Source: JAVKSM01 sp039583705 | GTDB taxonomy: Bacteria > Actinomycetota > Actinomycetes > Mycobacteriales > Pseudonocardiaceae | Assembly: GCA_039583705.1 (NCBI GenBank) | Contig: JAVKSM010000046.1 | Span: 1 to 21,755, forward strand | Direction of reading: 5' to 3' | DNA: 21,755 bases | Shown: positions 1 through 7,724 of the stretch, piece after piece | Numbering within the stretch: position 1 is the stretch's first letter | Layout of the letters: each line of letters starts with the position of its first letter | The notes under the pieces: model-generated | Database searches by the model: none | What the model was told of the DNA's origin: nothing | Seen by the model: only the letters and a program-made list of their open reading frames with translations | Position numbers and translations under genes: made by a program

Positions 1-94
1 GCCAACGGCGCCGCTGCTCGACTCATGCCCTACAGCCTAATGTGCCGTAAAGCCAATTGCAAGACACTACACTAGCCGAGGCTACGGCGCGCAG

Positions 95-951
95 GTGCCC
101 CCGAGCAGACGGGTCTGGACCATCACCGAGCGGGTGATGGAAGGCATGGCGGCCTGGGGTGAGCCGCCCGCTGGACCCGGTCTACCCGGCGGGTCTTCAT
201 CGACTGTGTGGACGTGGGAGATCCGCGACGGGGAGCGTGGTGAGGCGGCCGATCTACATCGCGCTCGCCCTGGCCTGCGAGGGAACCCGCGACATCCTGG
301 GGCTCTGGGCCGGCGAGCACGGCGACGGACAGGGCGCCAATGTGCTGGATGCGGGTCCTGTCGGAGATCACAAAGCCGGGGCAGCGGGGACTGCTTGATC
401 GTGGTCTGCGACGGGGGTGAAAGGCCTGCCCGAGGCCATCGCCGCCGTCTGGCCGCAGACCATCGCGGCAGAGCGTGCGTCGTGCACCTGCTGCGCAACA
501 GCTTCCGCTACGCATCCAAGAAGGACTGGGCGGCGATCGCGCGTGACCTCAAGCCCGTCTACACCGCCCCCTCGGAGTCCGCCGCGCCCGACGCCTTCAC
601 CCGGGTTCAGCGCCACGTGGGAGAAGACCTACCCCGCGATCGTGCGGCTGTGGACCAACGCCTGGGGGCGAGTTCGTGCCCTTCCTCCAGTTTGACCCCG
701 AGATCCGCACCGTCATCGCCGCCGCCGCCGCCACCAACGCCATCGAGTCGATCAACGCCCGGATCCGCCGCGCGGCGGGCGCCCGCGCCACGCCCCGCAC
801 CGAGGCGGCCGCCCTGAAGTGCGTCTACCTCGCGATCATGAGCCTTGACCCCACCGGCAAGGGAGCGCAACGCTGGTCCAACCGCCCGAAAGGCGCCCTC
901 AACGCCTTCGAGATCGCCTTCGACGGACGACTCGCGGCCGGACGCAAGTAA
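95..951 (+). pseudogene. Decayed IS256 (Mutator) family transposase
   Basis: Pieces of an IS256-type DDE transposase follow one another in the right order but in all three forward frames. They include the segments ITERVMEGMAAW, RPLDPVYP, FIDCVDV, RPIYIALALACEGTRDILGLW, IVVCDG, KGLPEAIAAVWPQTI, LLRNSFRYASKKDWAAIARD, WEKTYPAIVRLW and, from about 676, FVPFLQFDPEIRTVI to the C-terminus AFDGRLAAGRK. The catalytic aspartates (FID, VCDG) and glutamate (NAIES) regions are recognisable. At least six frame changes mean it cannot make a transposase. The N-terminal third of the family is absent upstream of about 95, so the element is also truncated on the left. The identification is by family recall and is secure at this level. 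Confidence 0.9.
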
Positions 952-970
952 CTCAACACGATGATCCAGT

Positions 971-993
971 TACACCGTTAACTTGACAGACCC
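971..993 (+). repeat. Right terminal inverted repeat of the IS256-type element
   Basis: About 20 bases after the transposase stop the sequence reads TACACCGTTAACTTGACAGA and then CCC. Ends of IS256-group elements with this kind of transposase commonly have such a sequence (a GGGTCTGTCAAG-type terminus on the other strand). No matching left end is visible in bases 1-94, which fits left truncation. The exact outer boundary and any target duplication cannot be fixed. Confidence 0.55.
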
Positions 994-1028
994 GATCCTG
1001 GCTGCGGTGCTGGTAGCCGCGCTGATGC

Positions 1029-1155
1029 CGCAGGATGCCGCACCCGATCCTGGCTTTAACCGGCGAGCAAGGCTCCGGGAAATCCACCGCCGCCCGGATC
1101 ATCGTGGCCATCCTCGACGTCTCCCCAGCGCAGCTGCGCAAGTCCCCCACCTGGA
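1029..1155 (+). pseudogene. Fragment of a P-loop ATP-binding protein
   Basis: A frame opening near 1029 reads HPILALTGEQGSGKSTAARI and continues to SPAQLRKSP before similarity is lost. This is a Walker A motif (GEQGSGKST) in the sequence context I associate with actinobacterial ATP-binding proteins of mobile elements, whose continuation (an Arg-Asp-rich segment with Walker B) is missing. Only about 40 codons survive between the IS256 end and the low-GC gene at 1261, so it is called a gene remnant. The specific family is recall without a search. Confidence 0.5.
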
Positions 1156-1260
1156 ACACCGGGGCGGTAGCAAAGTATCTTTGCGTCCACTCGTCTGGAC
1201 CAGTACGACTGAACCCAGTCCTCAACCTCACACCAGGGTACTCGGAAGGAGACTTCACAA

Positions 1261-1581
1261 ATGAAAAGGTTCGTGACAGTGTCACTGGCAGGTCTATTTA
1301 TTGTACTGGCTCTTGCGAGCCCGGTGTCGGCAGCCAATGAGCCTGGCGGAGAGACGTTGAGTAGAGCTTTAAGCTGCCCGCCCGGAAAACAAGGCAAAAT
1401 TATCTCTTACGCGAATGGGGTTCGAATCGAGCATAAGTGGTCACGACTTGGAGGCGGACCAGTATATAGTCAGAGATTTGTCGGCGGCTGGGCTATGAGC
1501 TACGTGAGACGTATACCCGGCAGAGGGCTGTGTTCTATACAATATACACGTACGATTGGACCCAGTCTCCGTTTACATTAA
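1261..1581 (+). CDS. Small secreted protein of unknown function, low GC
   Basis: The 106-residue product begins MKRF, followed by a hydrophobic stretch of about 14 residues (residues 5-18) and a signal peptidase I-like site PVSA/AN near residue 24-25. The mature protein would be about 80 residues. It is basic, with Cys in SCPPGK and GLCS that could form one disulfide, several Gly/Tyr/Trp residues, and a C-terminus GPSLRLH. A good ribosome binding site (GGAAGGAG, about 8 bases before ATG) supports the start. The first 60 bases are about 47% GC by my count, far below the flanks, and codons such as AAA, TTA and ATA are used freely, suggesting recent transfer. No family was recognised. A secreted antimicrobial or inhibitor-type protein is possible but unproven. 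Confidence 0.7.
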   Translation: MKRFVTVSLAGLFIVLALASPVSAANEPGGETLSRALSCPPGKQGKIISYANGVRIEHKWSRLGGGPVYSQRFVGGWAMSYVRRIPGRGLCSIQYTRTIGPSLRLH

Positions 1582-1920
1582 AGTCACACATCAAGCACGA
1601 CTACACAACTTGCTACCCGGCTTAGCTCGGTTCCTCGCCGCTCAGTCCCGCTCCAATTGAGCGTTCGCGCTTTCCGGACCGCCTTCGATGTAGGTCCGGG
1701 GGTGCCCGGTGGGTGCCGCGGGCACGGAGTTCAGCCGCGAAGACCTGTACCGGCCCTCTCGTCGGATCGAGTGGTCTCAGTGGCCGTCCCACCAGGGTCT
1801 CCTTGGATTGACCGTCGTTTCGTAGACGTAAGACCGCCGCCCGGCGTAGCCCGACCGCCGCCAGCTGCCGTCTCGATGCATAGACCGTCGTCGCTCGCAG
1901 GCGGCATGCTACTGCGGTAG
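1582..1920. other. No recognisable gene
   Basis: Between the secreted-protein stop and the open part of the next transposase there are open frames on both strands, but none has a convincing start, ribosome binding site or family similarity. The right part may be the decayed 5' section of the transposase that becomes readable after 1920, because the homologous protein should have roughly 100 more N-terminal residues. I could not read that segment in any frame. Confidence 0.4.
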
Positions 1921-2676
1921 AACGATCTTGTTGCACGCCGCAGGTGGCGTGACAGCGACTGGGGCTACCGGCGAATCCACGGTGAACTCGCCGTCCTGGG
2001 AATCACGGTCGCACCGTCCACTGTCTGGGAGATCCTCCAGGCCCACGGCATTCAGCCCGCGCCGCACCGTGACCACCTCACCTGGGCGACTTTCCTGCGC
2101 GGTCAAGCCCACGCCCTGCTGGCTGCCGACTTCTTCGAGACCAGCACCGTGACCGGAGCGCGGCTCTACGTTTTCGCCGTCATCGAGCACGCAACCCGTC
2201 GCATCCGCATTCTCGGCGCGACCGCTCACCCGACCGCGGCCTGGACCAGCCAGATGGCCAGAAACCTGGTCATGGACCTGCAAGAGGCCGGTACCACGGT
2301 GAAGTATCTGATCCGGGATCGAGACAGCCGATACACCGCCTCATTCGATGCGGTGCTGGCCGACAGTGGCATTGCCACGATCACGGCCGGGATCCGCGTA
2401 CCCCGGATGAATGCGATCATGGAACGCTGGATCCGGACCTGCCGAGCCGAGCTGCTCGACCGGACCCTCGTCCTGAACCAGGCCCACCTCCGGCACGCCC
2501 TGCGTGAGTTCGAAGCGTTCTACAACGACCACCGGACCCACCGTGCCCTGCAGGGCGCAACTCCGCGTCGCCCACTTCCCTCACCGATCACCGACTCAGA
2601 CCGGCTGGATCAGCTCACTATCCGGCGACGAGATCGACTCGGTGGCATTCTCCACGAGTACCAGCATGCCGCCTGA
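1921..2676 (+). pseudogene. 5'-truncated rve/DDE transposase (integrase core)
   Basis: One open frame from just after an in-frame TAG (1918-1920) to TGA at 2676 encodes the catalytic half of an IS3/IS481-superfamily transposase. It contains WGYRRIHGELAVLGITV (HTH_21-like region), the rve core with D in LAADFFE, second D in LIRDRDSRYT, E in NAIMERWIRTC, and the usual end FYNDHRTHRALQ followed by GGILHEYQ. All three catalytic acidic residues are visible. There is no ATG or good ribosome binding site at the 5' end (first internal GTG at about 2149), and the N-terminal DNA-binding part is missing. It is therefore listed as a pseudogene, although the core itself is undamaged. Confidence 0.85.
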
Positions 2677-2701
2677 CCAGCACGGATGAGATTTTCGGCA
2701 C

Positions 2702-2938
2702 CTACAAGCGCAGGAGCAAGGACTTCCCGTTGCCCCCGGTCCCATGTACGTACAGCAGCTGATTTCGGGGCGGATCGTCATTCACATACCGCTGGAACAG
2801 GCATATCAGCTCGTCCCGGTTCGTGAAGAGCTCAAGAGCACGATCGGCCGACAAGCGACGCGAGTCCCGTTCACGCGTTTCATCAAAGATCGACACTGGT
2901 CGTCCCCGCGCCGGTCGCAACGTCGGCGAAGACGCCAC
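2702..2938 (-). pseudogene. N-terminal fragment of a P-loop NTPase
   Basis: Reading leftwards from a GTG at 2938, about 78 codons encode an N-terminal region ending in a clear Walker A motif, YVHGTGGNGKSLLLRL, and then hit a stop at 2702. The preceding RALELFTNRDELICLFQRY is the type of lead-in I recall from actinobacterial NTPase/TPR-type ATP-binding proteins. The gene is cut right after the P-loop, and the right end of the rve transposase lies just beyond (stop 2676). Insertion of that element, or recombination at it, probably removed the rest. Bases 2939-3176 upstream contain nothing I can name. Confidence 0.6.
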
Positions 2939-3176
2939 AAGCCGAAGCCGCCGAGGACATCATGGCGACACCCCCGATCGTCATCGCTGAGATCCGCCCC
3001 CTCGCGCAGACCTCAAGAAACCGCCACGAACACCCGCAGCCCCAACGATCCGTCTGCCGAGCGGAGGCCGCGCGCGCGATCGTATCGCCTCGGCGCGGCG
3101 AGCACCGCCACCTCGCCGCGACACCGACCGCAGCGCCGCTCGAGGTCGTCACCGCCGTCGTCACCGCCGAATCTGC

Positions 3177-3734
3177 TCACCGGTGCATGTCGGGGGGAGC
3201 GTGGCGGGTCAGCACGGACAGGATCTGCGACCAGTGGAACGTCGCCAGTCCGTCCTCGCCGTGGGTCGTCACCGCGCCGGGGTCCATGAGGAACACCCCG
3301 GCGGCCCTCAGCCGCTCCACGCTGTCCTGGTAGGCGGGGTGGCGGCGCAGCACGGCTTTGACACAGGGTACGGCGATGATGGGCACGTCGGCGCCGAGCA
3401 TCTCGTTGAGCACCCCCAACGCCAGGGTGTCACTCACCCCGGCCGCCCATTTGTTGATCGAGTTGAAGGTCATCGGTGCCGCCAGGACCGCCTCGGCTCG
3501 CGGCAGCGACTCCTGCGCCGGGGGTGGGCGGGGGTGCACCCGGGTCAGGCATCCGGTGGCGGCGGCCAGGACGTCCAGGTCGATCCAGGAGGCCGCGGTC
3601 GGAGTCGCGATCACGCAGACGGTCCACTCTTGGGCGGGCAGGGCGGTGAGGAGTTCCTCGATCCGCAACAGGGGGGGAGCGGCCGAGACCACCAGGTACA
3701 GCCACCGAGGACCGCCGGGATGGGTGGCTCTCAC
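3177..3734 (-). CDS. Flavoprotein (phosphopantothenoylcysteine decarboxylase-like, HFCD fold)
   Basis: The 185-residue protein has the FMN-binding flavoprotein pattern: an N-terminal beta strand WLYLVVSAAP (11-20), AAPMTFNSINKWAAGVSDTL (about 85-104) and PCVK near residue 123. The NSxNKxAxGxxDxLA segment is a hallmark of the family that includes PPC decarboxylase (CoaC domain) and lantibiotic decarboxylases. Stand-alone short actinobacterial members linked to XRE regulators have no settled substrate. Translation starts at GTG 3734, whose bases overlap the TGA stop of the upstream regulator (GTGA), so the two are translationally coupled. Flavin-dependent decarboxylation or oxidation of a small thiol or peptide substrate is an inference. 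Confidence 0.8.
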   Translation of the reverse strand: MRATHPGGPRWLYLVVSAAPPLLRIEELLTALPAQEWTVCVIATPTAASWIDLDVLAAATGCLTRVHPRPPPAQESLPRAEAVLAAPMTFNSINKWAAGVSDTLALGVLNEMLGADVPIIAVPCVKAVLRRHPAYQDSVERLRAAGVFLMDPGAVTTHGEDGLATFHWSQILSVLTRHAPPDMHR

Positions 3735-4990
3735 GCCGCGACGCCGACCCGCAGCCCGAGAGCGCGCAATCCGGGCACGGCGCGCCGACGCTGGCGGACC
3801 AGCAGATCCTGGATGAGTGTGCGGGCCGGGGGGTGGGTGCGCAGTAGGTGCGGGGCCACCCGCTCGGTCTCCAGCAGGTGGATCACCGCTTCGGGGTCCT
3901 CACCGAGCTGGGCATGCGCCCGGGCGCTGTCGAGGTGGACCTGGGCCTGCCGCCCGCACAGCCCGGCCGGCATCGCGGTGAGGTCGATGCGCTGCGCGGT
4001 CGCCAACGCCGCGTGCGGGTCGCCCAGGGCGATCGCCGCGGACACGCGGTGGATCAGCACGTTCGTCGGGCCGAAAGCGCTCCAGCCGATGTTGGCGTCC
4101 GCTCCGAGGCGCCGCGCGAGGTCTTCCGCGTGGTCGAGCCGGCGGCCGGCTTCGGCTGGGTCACCGCGGCGGGCGGCGATGATCGCGCTGATCAAGGTGA
4201 GGGCGCCCCGCCAGGTCAGGGCCAGCGGGTCGGCGCCCCGCACGTCCCCGGCGCAGCGCACCGCCAGATGCTCGGCTTGCTCACCGCGGCCCGCGCACAG
4301 CAGCGCACAGGCCATCTGATACGCCGCGCCCGCACGCCCGAAGGCGTCGTCGGCCGCCACCGCCGCCACCCGGGCGCGCTCGGCCGCCGCCCACCCGCCG
4401 GCGGCGTCCCCGGACTTGGTGGCGAGCTTCGCGGTGGCGATGCACACGCTGGTTTGCAGGCCCAGCGCCTCCCTGCGCTGCGGGGCTGGTGCCTCGGCGA
4501 CCAGGACGTTGACCACCCCGCTCACCGCCGGCAGCAGCCGAGCGACCTCGCCGTAGCGCGCCGCCTGATAGGCGCGGTGAACACCGGCCACCACCGCTGC
4601 CGCGCCAGAGAGGGCTGGCACGCGGTCGGACACCTCGACCTCGCCCACCGGCAAGTGCCAGTCTTGCCTGCCCACCACCCGGTCGGCGACAACCGCACCG
4701 GCAAGCACCGCGGCGTCCACCATCACCCCACGGCGACTGGCCAAAGACTCACCAACCACCGCCTGTGCCTGTGCTTGTGGTCCCGGTGGGTTCAACAGTG
4801 CATCAAGATCCCCCAACGACACCTGGAGAACCTCGGCGAGGTCAGGACGGCGCCACGGCTGCGGGGTCAACCTCCCGCGTTCCCAGCGTCCAACGGTCGA
4901 CAGTTCCACACCCAACCGCTGCGTAACCATCTCCTGGGTGTAGCCCAGTGCTTCCCGTCGAGCGGCGAGCGCTTCCCGCCGGATCACCAT
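3731..4990 (-). CDS. XRE-family transcriptional regulator with TPR-like C-terminal domain
   Basis: The N-terminal helix-turn-helix is clear: LAARREALGYTQEMVTQRLG followed by VELSTVGRWERG and PQPWRRPDLAEVLQVS. After a Pro/Gln-rich linker comes a long alanine-rich helical region with degenerate TPR-like repeats (for example AAYQMACALLCAGRGEQAEH and IAARRGDPAEAGRRLDHAED). This is the layout of large actinobacterial XRE regulators that control neighbouring small-enzyme genes. ATG 4990 gives the N-terminus usual for the family, with GGGAGGGG upstream at slightly long spacing. ATG 5011 in the same frame is the alternative. The stop overlaps the flavoprotein start by four bases, so both belong to one operon, probably autoregulated. 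Confidence 0.85.
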   Translation of the reverse strand: MVIRREALAARREALGYTQEMVTQRLGVELSTVGRWERGRLTPQPWRRPDLAEVLQVSLGDLDALLNPPGPQAQAQAVVGESLASRRGVMVDAAVLAGAVVADRVVGRQDWHLPVGEVEVSDRVPALSGAAAVVAGVHRAYQAARYGEVARLLPAVSGVVNVLVAEAPAPQRREALGLQTSVCIATAKLATKSGDAAGGWAAAERARVAAVAADDAFGRAGAAYQMACALLCAGRGEQAEHLAVRCAGDVRGADPLALTWRGALTLISAIIAARRGDPAEAGRRLDHAEDLARRLGADANIGWSAFGPTNVLIHRVSAAIALGDPHAALATAQRIDLTAMPAGLCGRQAQVHLDSARAHAQLGEDPEAVIHLLETERVAPHLLRTHPPARTLIQDLLVRQRRRAVPGLRALGLRVGVAA

Positions 4991-5072
4991 CCTGATCGCC
5001 ACCCCTCCCATCTGGGTCCGCCTACCCTACCGGGCATGATTGCGGCACGGTCAGCAGGAGCAGGCGCCATGG

Positions 5073-6365
5073 TCAGCGCGGCGGTGTTCGAGTGGGGCAA
5101 ACAGTGCTGGATGACTCGCGGGAGTGGGCTGCCTGGGCCGCCTGGGTGGGAGTCTCGCGGCATACGTTCTCCGCGGTGCTCGGCGCGGTCACCGCCACCG
5201 GCAGGGATAACGCCGAGACTTTCCAGTATTTCCGTCCCGGATTCGACCTCACACTTGAGCGGCGGTAGCGCCGCTCAGCGGGTAGGTGGCGCGGCGGATG
5301 CCAGGTGGCCGCGTGGTGAACCCTCGCCGAGCTGGCGCCCAATTCGACCGTGACCGCGAGTTCGTGGATGCGGACCGAGGACGGCCCGAACGCCGTACCG
5401 AGATAGACCCCGTCGGGTACCTGACGGGCGGCTCGGCGAGCCTCGTCGAGGTGATCCCAGGCGGTGTCGGACTTGCCGGCCCGCCCGGCAACGACGGCGG
5501 CTCGCATGTGCAGGGCGCCGTAGGACGCCGCGGCTGATGCCGAATCCTCCCAGCCGGCGGATAGGTGCTCAGCGGCGCTGTCCAGCAGCTGGGAGGCCGT
5601 GACCAGGTCTCCGGTGGCGAAGAAGGTCTCGGTGCGCACGTAGGCAACGGCGGCCACCAGCAGCGGGTCGTCGGCGGCCAGGGCCGAGGAGCGCATGAGG
5701 TCGATGATGCGGGCGGACAGGTCGAGGTAGCCGAACTTGTAGGCCAGGGCGTCTGCGGCCCGAAACGCGAGGGTCACCAGCGCTGCTACCTCGCCCGAGC
5801 GGTGGCTGTGGCTGGATTGAGTGGCCCGCGCCAGCTCGCAGATCAGGTCCGGGAGATGCCGGGCGAGCTGGATGTAGCGCGCCTGCAGGCGATGGTCGAG
5901 CATCCGGGCGACCTCTGCACCGAGGTCGGCTGCCGGGCGGGTCGGCCCGTCGTCCGGCAGGTCGATGCGGTCGAGTGCGCGGCGCAGTCGCGGAATGGCG
6001 GCGTGCACCGCGTCATGACCGAAGACCGCCGCCTCCCCGCCGGTGAGGTCGCGGCCACCGTCGGACGCAGGCCGAGCGGATAACCGCGGAACAGCGACAC
6101 CGCAGACGAGAGGAGCGGGGTGTTCGACGACGGCTGATGCGCCAGGAATCCGCGTCGTTCGGCGGAGGACGTCGTCAAGATGGTCCAGCTTGATCTCCAG
6201 GGCCGCGGCCAGGCCGGGGCGCTGCCAGGGTTGAGGGGACTGCACCCCGCGTTCCCATCGGCCGACCGTGCTGCGATCCACGCCCAGTTTCTCGGCGACG
6301 CTTTCCTGAGTATAGCCGGCGGCTAACCGGCAGCCGGCCAACGGGCTGGACGGTAGAGCCACCAT
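5073..6365 (-). CDS. XRE-family transcriptional regulator with replaced C-terminus
   Basis: The N-terminus has an HTH: CRLAAGYTQESVAEKLGVDR, STVGRWERG and PQPWQRPGLAAALEI. The central helical domain (TPR-like; RHLPDLICELARATQ, YGALHMRAAVVAGRAGKSDT) runs to TAFGPSSVRIHELAVTVELG and WHPPRHLPAERR. Relatives continue with more TPR helices. Here the sequence changes at about 5275 into a low-complexity tail (for example RRSSVRSNPGRKYW) antisense to another reading frame, so the true C-terminus seems to have been lost in a rearrangement. The start ATG 6365 has AGGGGGTGAGCG just upstream, shared with the partial copy at 7.6 kb. DNA binding may be intact while the sensing part is damaged. A pseudogene is possible. 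Confidence 0.7.
   Translation of the reverse strand: MVALPSSPLAGCRLAAGYTQESVAEKLGVDRSTVGRWERGVQSPQPWQRPGLAAALEIKLDHLDDVLRRTTRIPGASAVVEHPAPLVCGVAVPRLSARPASDGGRDLTGGEAAVFGHDAVHAAIPRLRRALDRIDLPDDGPTRPAADLGAEVARMLDHRLQARYIQLARHLPDLICELARATQSSHSHRSGEVAALVTLAFRAADALAYKFGYLDLSARIIDLMRSSALAADDPLLVAAVAYVRTETFFATGDLVTASQLLDSAAEHLSAGWEDSASAAASYGALHMRAAVVAGRAGKSDTAWDHLDEARRAARQVPDGVYLGTAFGPSSVRIHELAVTVELGASSARVHHAATWHPPRHLPAERRYRRSSVRSNPGRKYWKVSALSLPVAVTAPSTAENVCRETPTQAAQAAHSRESSSTVCPTRTPPR
5092..5268 (+). CDS. Possible small protein or displaced C-terminal gene fragment
   Basis: A 58-codon frame starts at GTG 5092 and ends at TAG 5268. It reads GQTVLDDSREWAAWAAWVGV, then SRHTFSAVLGAVTATGRDNA and ETFQYFRPGFDLTLERR. 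The composition looks protein-like and the stop lies in the loop of a perfect hairpin. It is antisense to the abnormal C-terminus of the regulator at 5073-6365, so only one of the two can be a conserved sequence here. I do not recognise the family, and there is no good ribosome binding site. It could be the tail of a gene left by recombination. Confidence 0.3.
   Translation: MGQTVLDDSREWAAWAAWVGVSRHTFSAVLGAVTATGRDNAETFQYFRPGFDLTLERR
5257..5276. terminator. Perfect 8-bp hairpin between convergent reading frames
   Basis: GAGCGGCG (5257-5264), loop GTAG, then CGCCGCTC (5269-5276) form a perfect GC-rich stem with a 4-base loop. It sits at the end of the plus-strand 58-codon frame and within the aberrant tail of the minus-strand regulator, a position suited to a bidirectional transcription stop. 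There is no T-tract, as is common in actinobacteria. Confidence 0.5.
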
Positions 6366-6466
6366 CGCTCACCCCCTGATGTGCCGATCCCACCATACCC
6401 AACCCGTTTACCCAGCTCACACGGGGGCTATGGCGCGTCCCGCGCCGCATTGTCGCGCTCCGCTCA
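6219..6466. repeat. Direct repeat A, copy 1 (regulator 5' end and leader)
   Basis: This segment is closely similar to 7464-7715 in the same orientation. It covers the first 49 or so codons of the regulator at 5073-6365, its ribosome binding site and about 100 bases of upstream DNA. Long stretches are identical, for example GTGCTGCGATCCACGCCCAG and GGCTGGACGGT. Confidence 0.85.
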
Positions 6467-6790
6467 CTCCAGCGGATGACGCCGATGTCGGTGACAGTGC
6501 GACTGGTGAGCAGGCGCGGCCGAGCAGTGTGACTGTCTCGGAAGCCATGCTCACCCAGCGGATGGGCGTCAGGCCACCTTATGGGTGGGGCAGCTGTCGC
6601 AGGCTGGCGTCGGAATTCCCGCTGTTGATGAAGCTCTGAAACGACCCCTCGCCCCGATCGCGCCCCATCGACGCCGCACGCCCGCTCTGGATACCGGTGA
6701 TCGTCGCGTTGTTGACTGGACCGGGCGCGGCCGGCGGTGCACCAGGCGCCACACCTATCCGCTGGACCATTCGGAGGCGAGCGGGGGCGA
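6366..6790. other. Intergenic region between divergent genes, with repeat B copy 1
   Basis: The region holds the leader of the minus-strand regulator (within repeat A to about 6466), then about 190 bases (6467-6659) that are absent from the second copy, then repeat B (6660-6726), which recurs at 7725-7791 with the same 67-base length. No convincing protein was found. The 190-base insert ends in a frame with no family match. Confidence 0.5.
6660..6726. repeat. Direct repeat B, copy 1
   Basis: The 67-base segment beginning GCGCCCCATCGACGCCGCAC and ending TTGACTGGACCGGGC is nearly identical to 7725-7791. With repeat A it marks one ancestral segment duplicated about 1.06-1.25 kb apart. Copy 1 carries about 190 extra bases between A and B. 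Confidence 0.85.
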
Positions 6791-6886
6791 GTGTGGGTGG
6801 TGGCTTTCGTGGACGTGGTGGACCAGATGCTGGCGTTGGTCGTCCTGGTTGGCATGGCCGTGGTGGCGTGGCTGAGCGATGGGTAA
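6791..6886 (+). CDS. Candidate 31-residue single-membrane-span peptide
   Basis: From GTG 6791 to TAA 6886 a short frame encodes MWVVAFVDVVDQMLALVVLV then GMAVVAWLSDG, almost entirely hydrophobic apart from the central DQ and terminal SDG. GGAGG lies about 12 bases upstream. Membrane microproteins of this size occur in actinobacterial mobile DNA, but I know no family for it. It could be chance, since GTG/GTC-rich DNA easily encodes valine-rich peptides. Confidence 0.3.
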   Translation: MWVVAFVDVVDQMLALVVLVGMAVVAWLSDG

Positions 6887-6936
6887 CGCAATGCTCACCA
6901 GTCGCCGCCGGGAAGGCCGTGCTCGCCGGGCCGATA

Positions 6937-7341
6937 ATGAAACGAGGCAAGCCGACGCGGCAACGGGTCGTGCTGCGGCCAGCACCGCCGGAGGCCGCCG
7001 CGAGGACGACGACCTACCAGATGCGGCACCGGTTGTTGCGGGAACGGGTGGTGGCGCTGCTCTCAGCGCCTGGGCTTGCCGCGGAAGACAACCCGGCTGG
7101 CGGTCGGGATCGTCAGGCTGACAAACAGCTCGTCCGGCTGGTCGGCGCGGCGTTGGTGCTGTTGGAGCGCCACCAGGTGGACGGCGCGGGGCGTTGCGGG
7201 GTGTGTCGGCGGAATGGTTGGCCGCGGCGGTTTCGTCGAAGGCGGCAGTGTTCAGTCTTCGGGGTGCTCAGCTTCTTCCTGGACGAGTCGTTGGAGCTGG
7301 TGTGGCGGCAGGTGGCGGCGTATGAGACCACCAAGCGATGA
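6937..7341 (+). CDS. Hypothetical actinobacterial protein with residual zinc-ribbon-like Cys motif
   Basis: The 134-residue basic protein starts MKRGKPTRQRVVLRPAPPEA. Its middle is helical (YQMRHRLLRERVVALLSAPG, LVGAALVLLERHQVDG), followed by GRCGVCRRNGWPRRFRRRRQ, CSVFGVLSFFLDESLELVW and RQVAAYETTKR. Related actinobacterial hypothetical proteins show CxxC followed by a CSV segment and a last helix ending near a Trp. Here CxxC and one further Cys are present, so metal binding is doubtful. The frame is open further upstream, but ATG 6937 is the first sensible start and ATG 7021 is also possible. Function is unknown. Confidence 0.55.
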   Translation: MKRGKPTRQRVVLRPAPPEAAARTTTYQMRHRLLRERVVALLSAPGLAAEDNPAGGRDRQADKQLVRLVGAALVLLERHQVDGAGRCGVCRRNGWPRRFRRRRQCSVFGVLSFFLDESLELVWRQVAAYETTKR

Positions 7342-7463
7342 CAGATCCATTCGCAGCCGGGGGGAGTACCCAAGATCCCGAGTCCGGTCGTGCCCAGGCC
7401 GGCGAGCCTGGCCCCAGTCTTGCCCAGGTAGGCGTATTTGTGAAGAAAGTTGGGCAATGTCGT

Positions 7464-7715
7464 GCGCTGCCAGGGTTGAGGGCATTGCACGGCGTTCCCA
7501 TCGGCAGACCGTGCTGCGATCCACGCCCAGTTTCTCGGCGAAGCTTTCCTGGGTGTAGCCGGCGGCCAACCGGCAGCAGACCAACGGGCTGGACGGTCGG
7601 GTCGCCATCAGCTCACCCCCTGGCATGTCGCCCCACGCTACCCAACCCGGTTCACCCAGCTCATATGGGGGCGATGGGCCGCCCGCGCCCCGCATTGCCG
7701 GCTCTGCGTCCGCTC
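7464..7715. repeat. Direct repeat A, copy 2
   Basis: This is the second copy of the regulator 5'-end segment at 6219-6466, same orientation, with scattered substitutions and a small indel in the coding part. On its left it breaks off abruptly, so only about 140 coding bases were duplicated or survive. Confidence 0.85.
7469..7608 (-). pseudogene. Truncated 5' fragment of an XRE regulator gene
   Basis: From ATG 7608 the minus strand reads MATRPSSPLVCCRLAAGYTQ, ESFAEKLGVDRSTVCRWERR, matching the regulator at 5073-6365 (VALPSSPLAGCRLAAGYTQE). A one-base change of frame follows, after which CPQPWQRTTL resumes the homology in another frame and then ends near 7469. The ribosome binding site AGGGGGTGAGCTG is retained. 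The fragment could at most give a frameshifted HTH peptide. The stretch 7342-7463 beyond it has no recognisable content. Confidence 0.8.
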
Positions 7716-7724
7716 GCCGCGGTG

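Noticed and set aside
95..951. Functional IS256 transposase made by frameshifting
   Set aside because: At least six separate frame changes in under 900 bases cannot be rescued by recoding.
1261..1581. Lactococcin 972-type bacteriocin
   Set aside because: Size and signal peptide fit loosely, but I cannot match the Trp/Gly spacing of that family and the two cysteines argue against it. Left as unknown.
3183..5353. Long plus-strand open frames over the flavoprotein and first regulator
   Set aside because: The minus strand holds coupled genes with clear HTH and flavoprotein motifs. The plus-strand translations are low-complexity shadows.
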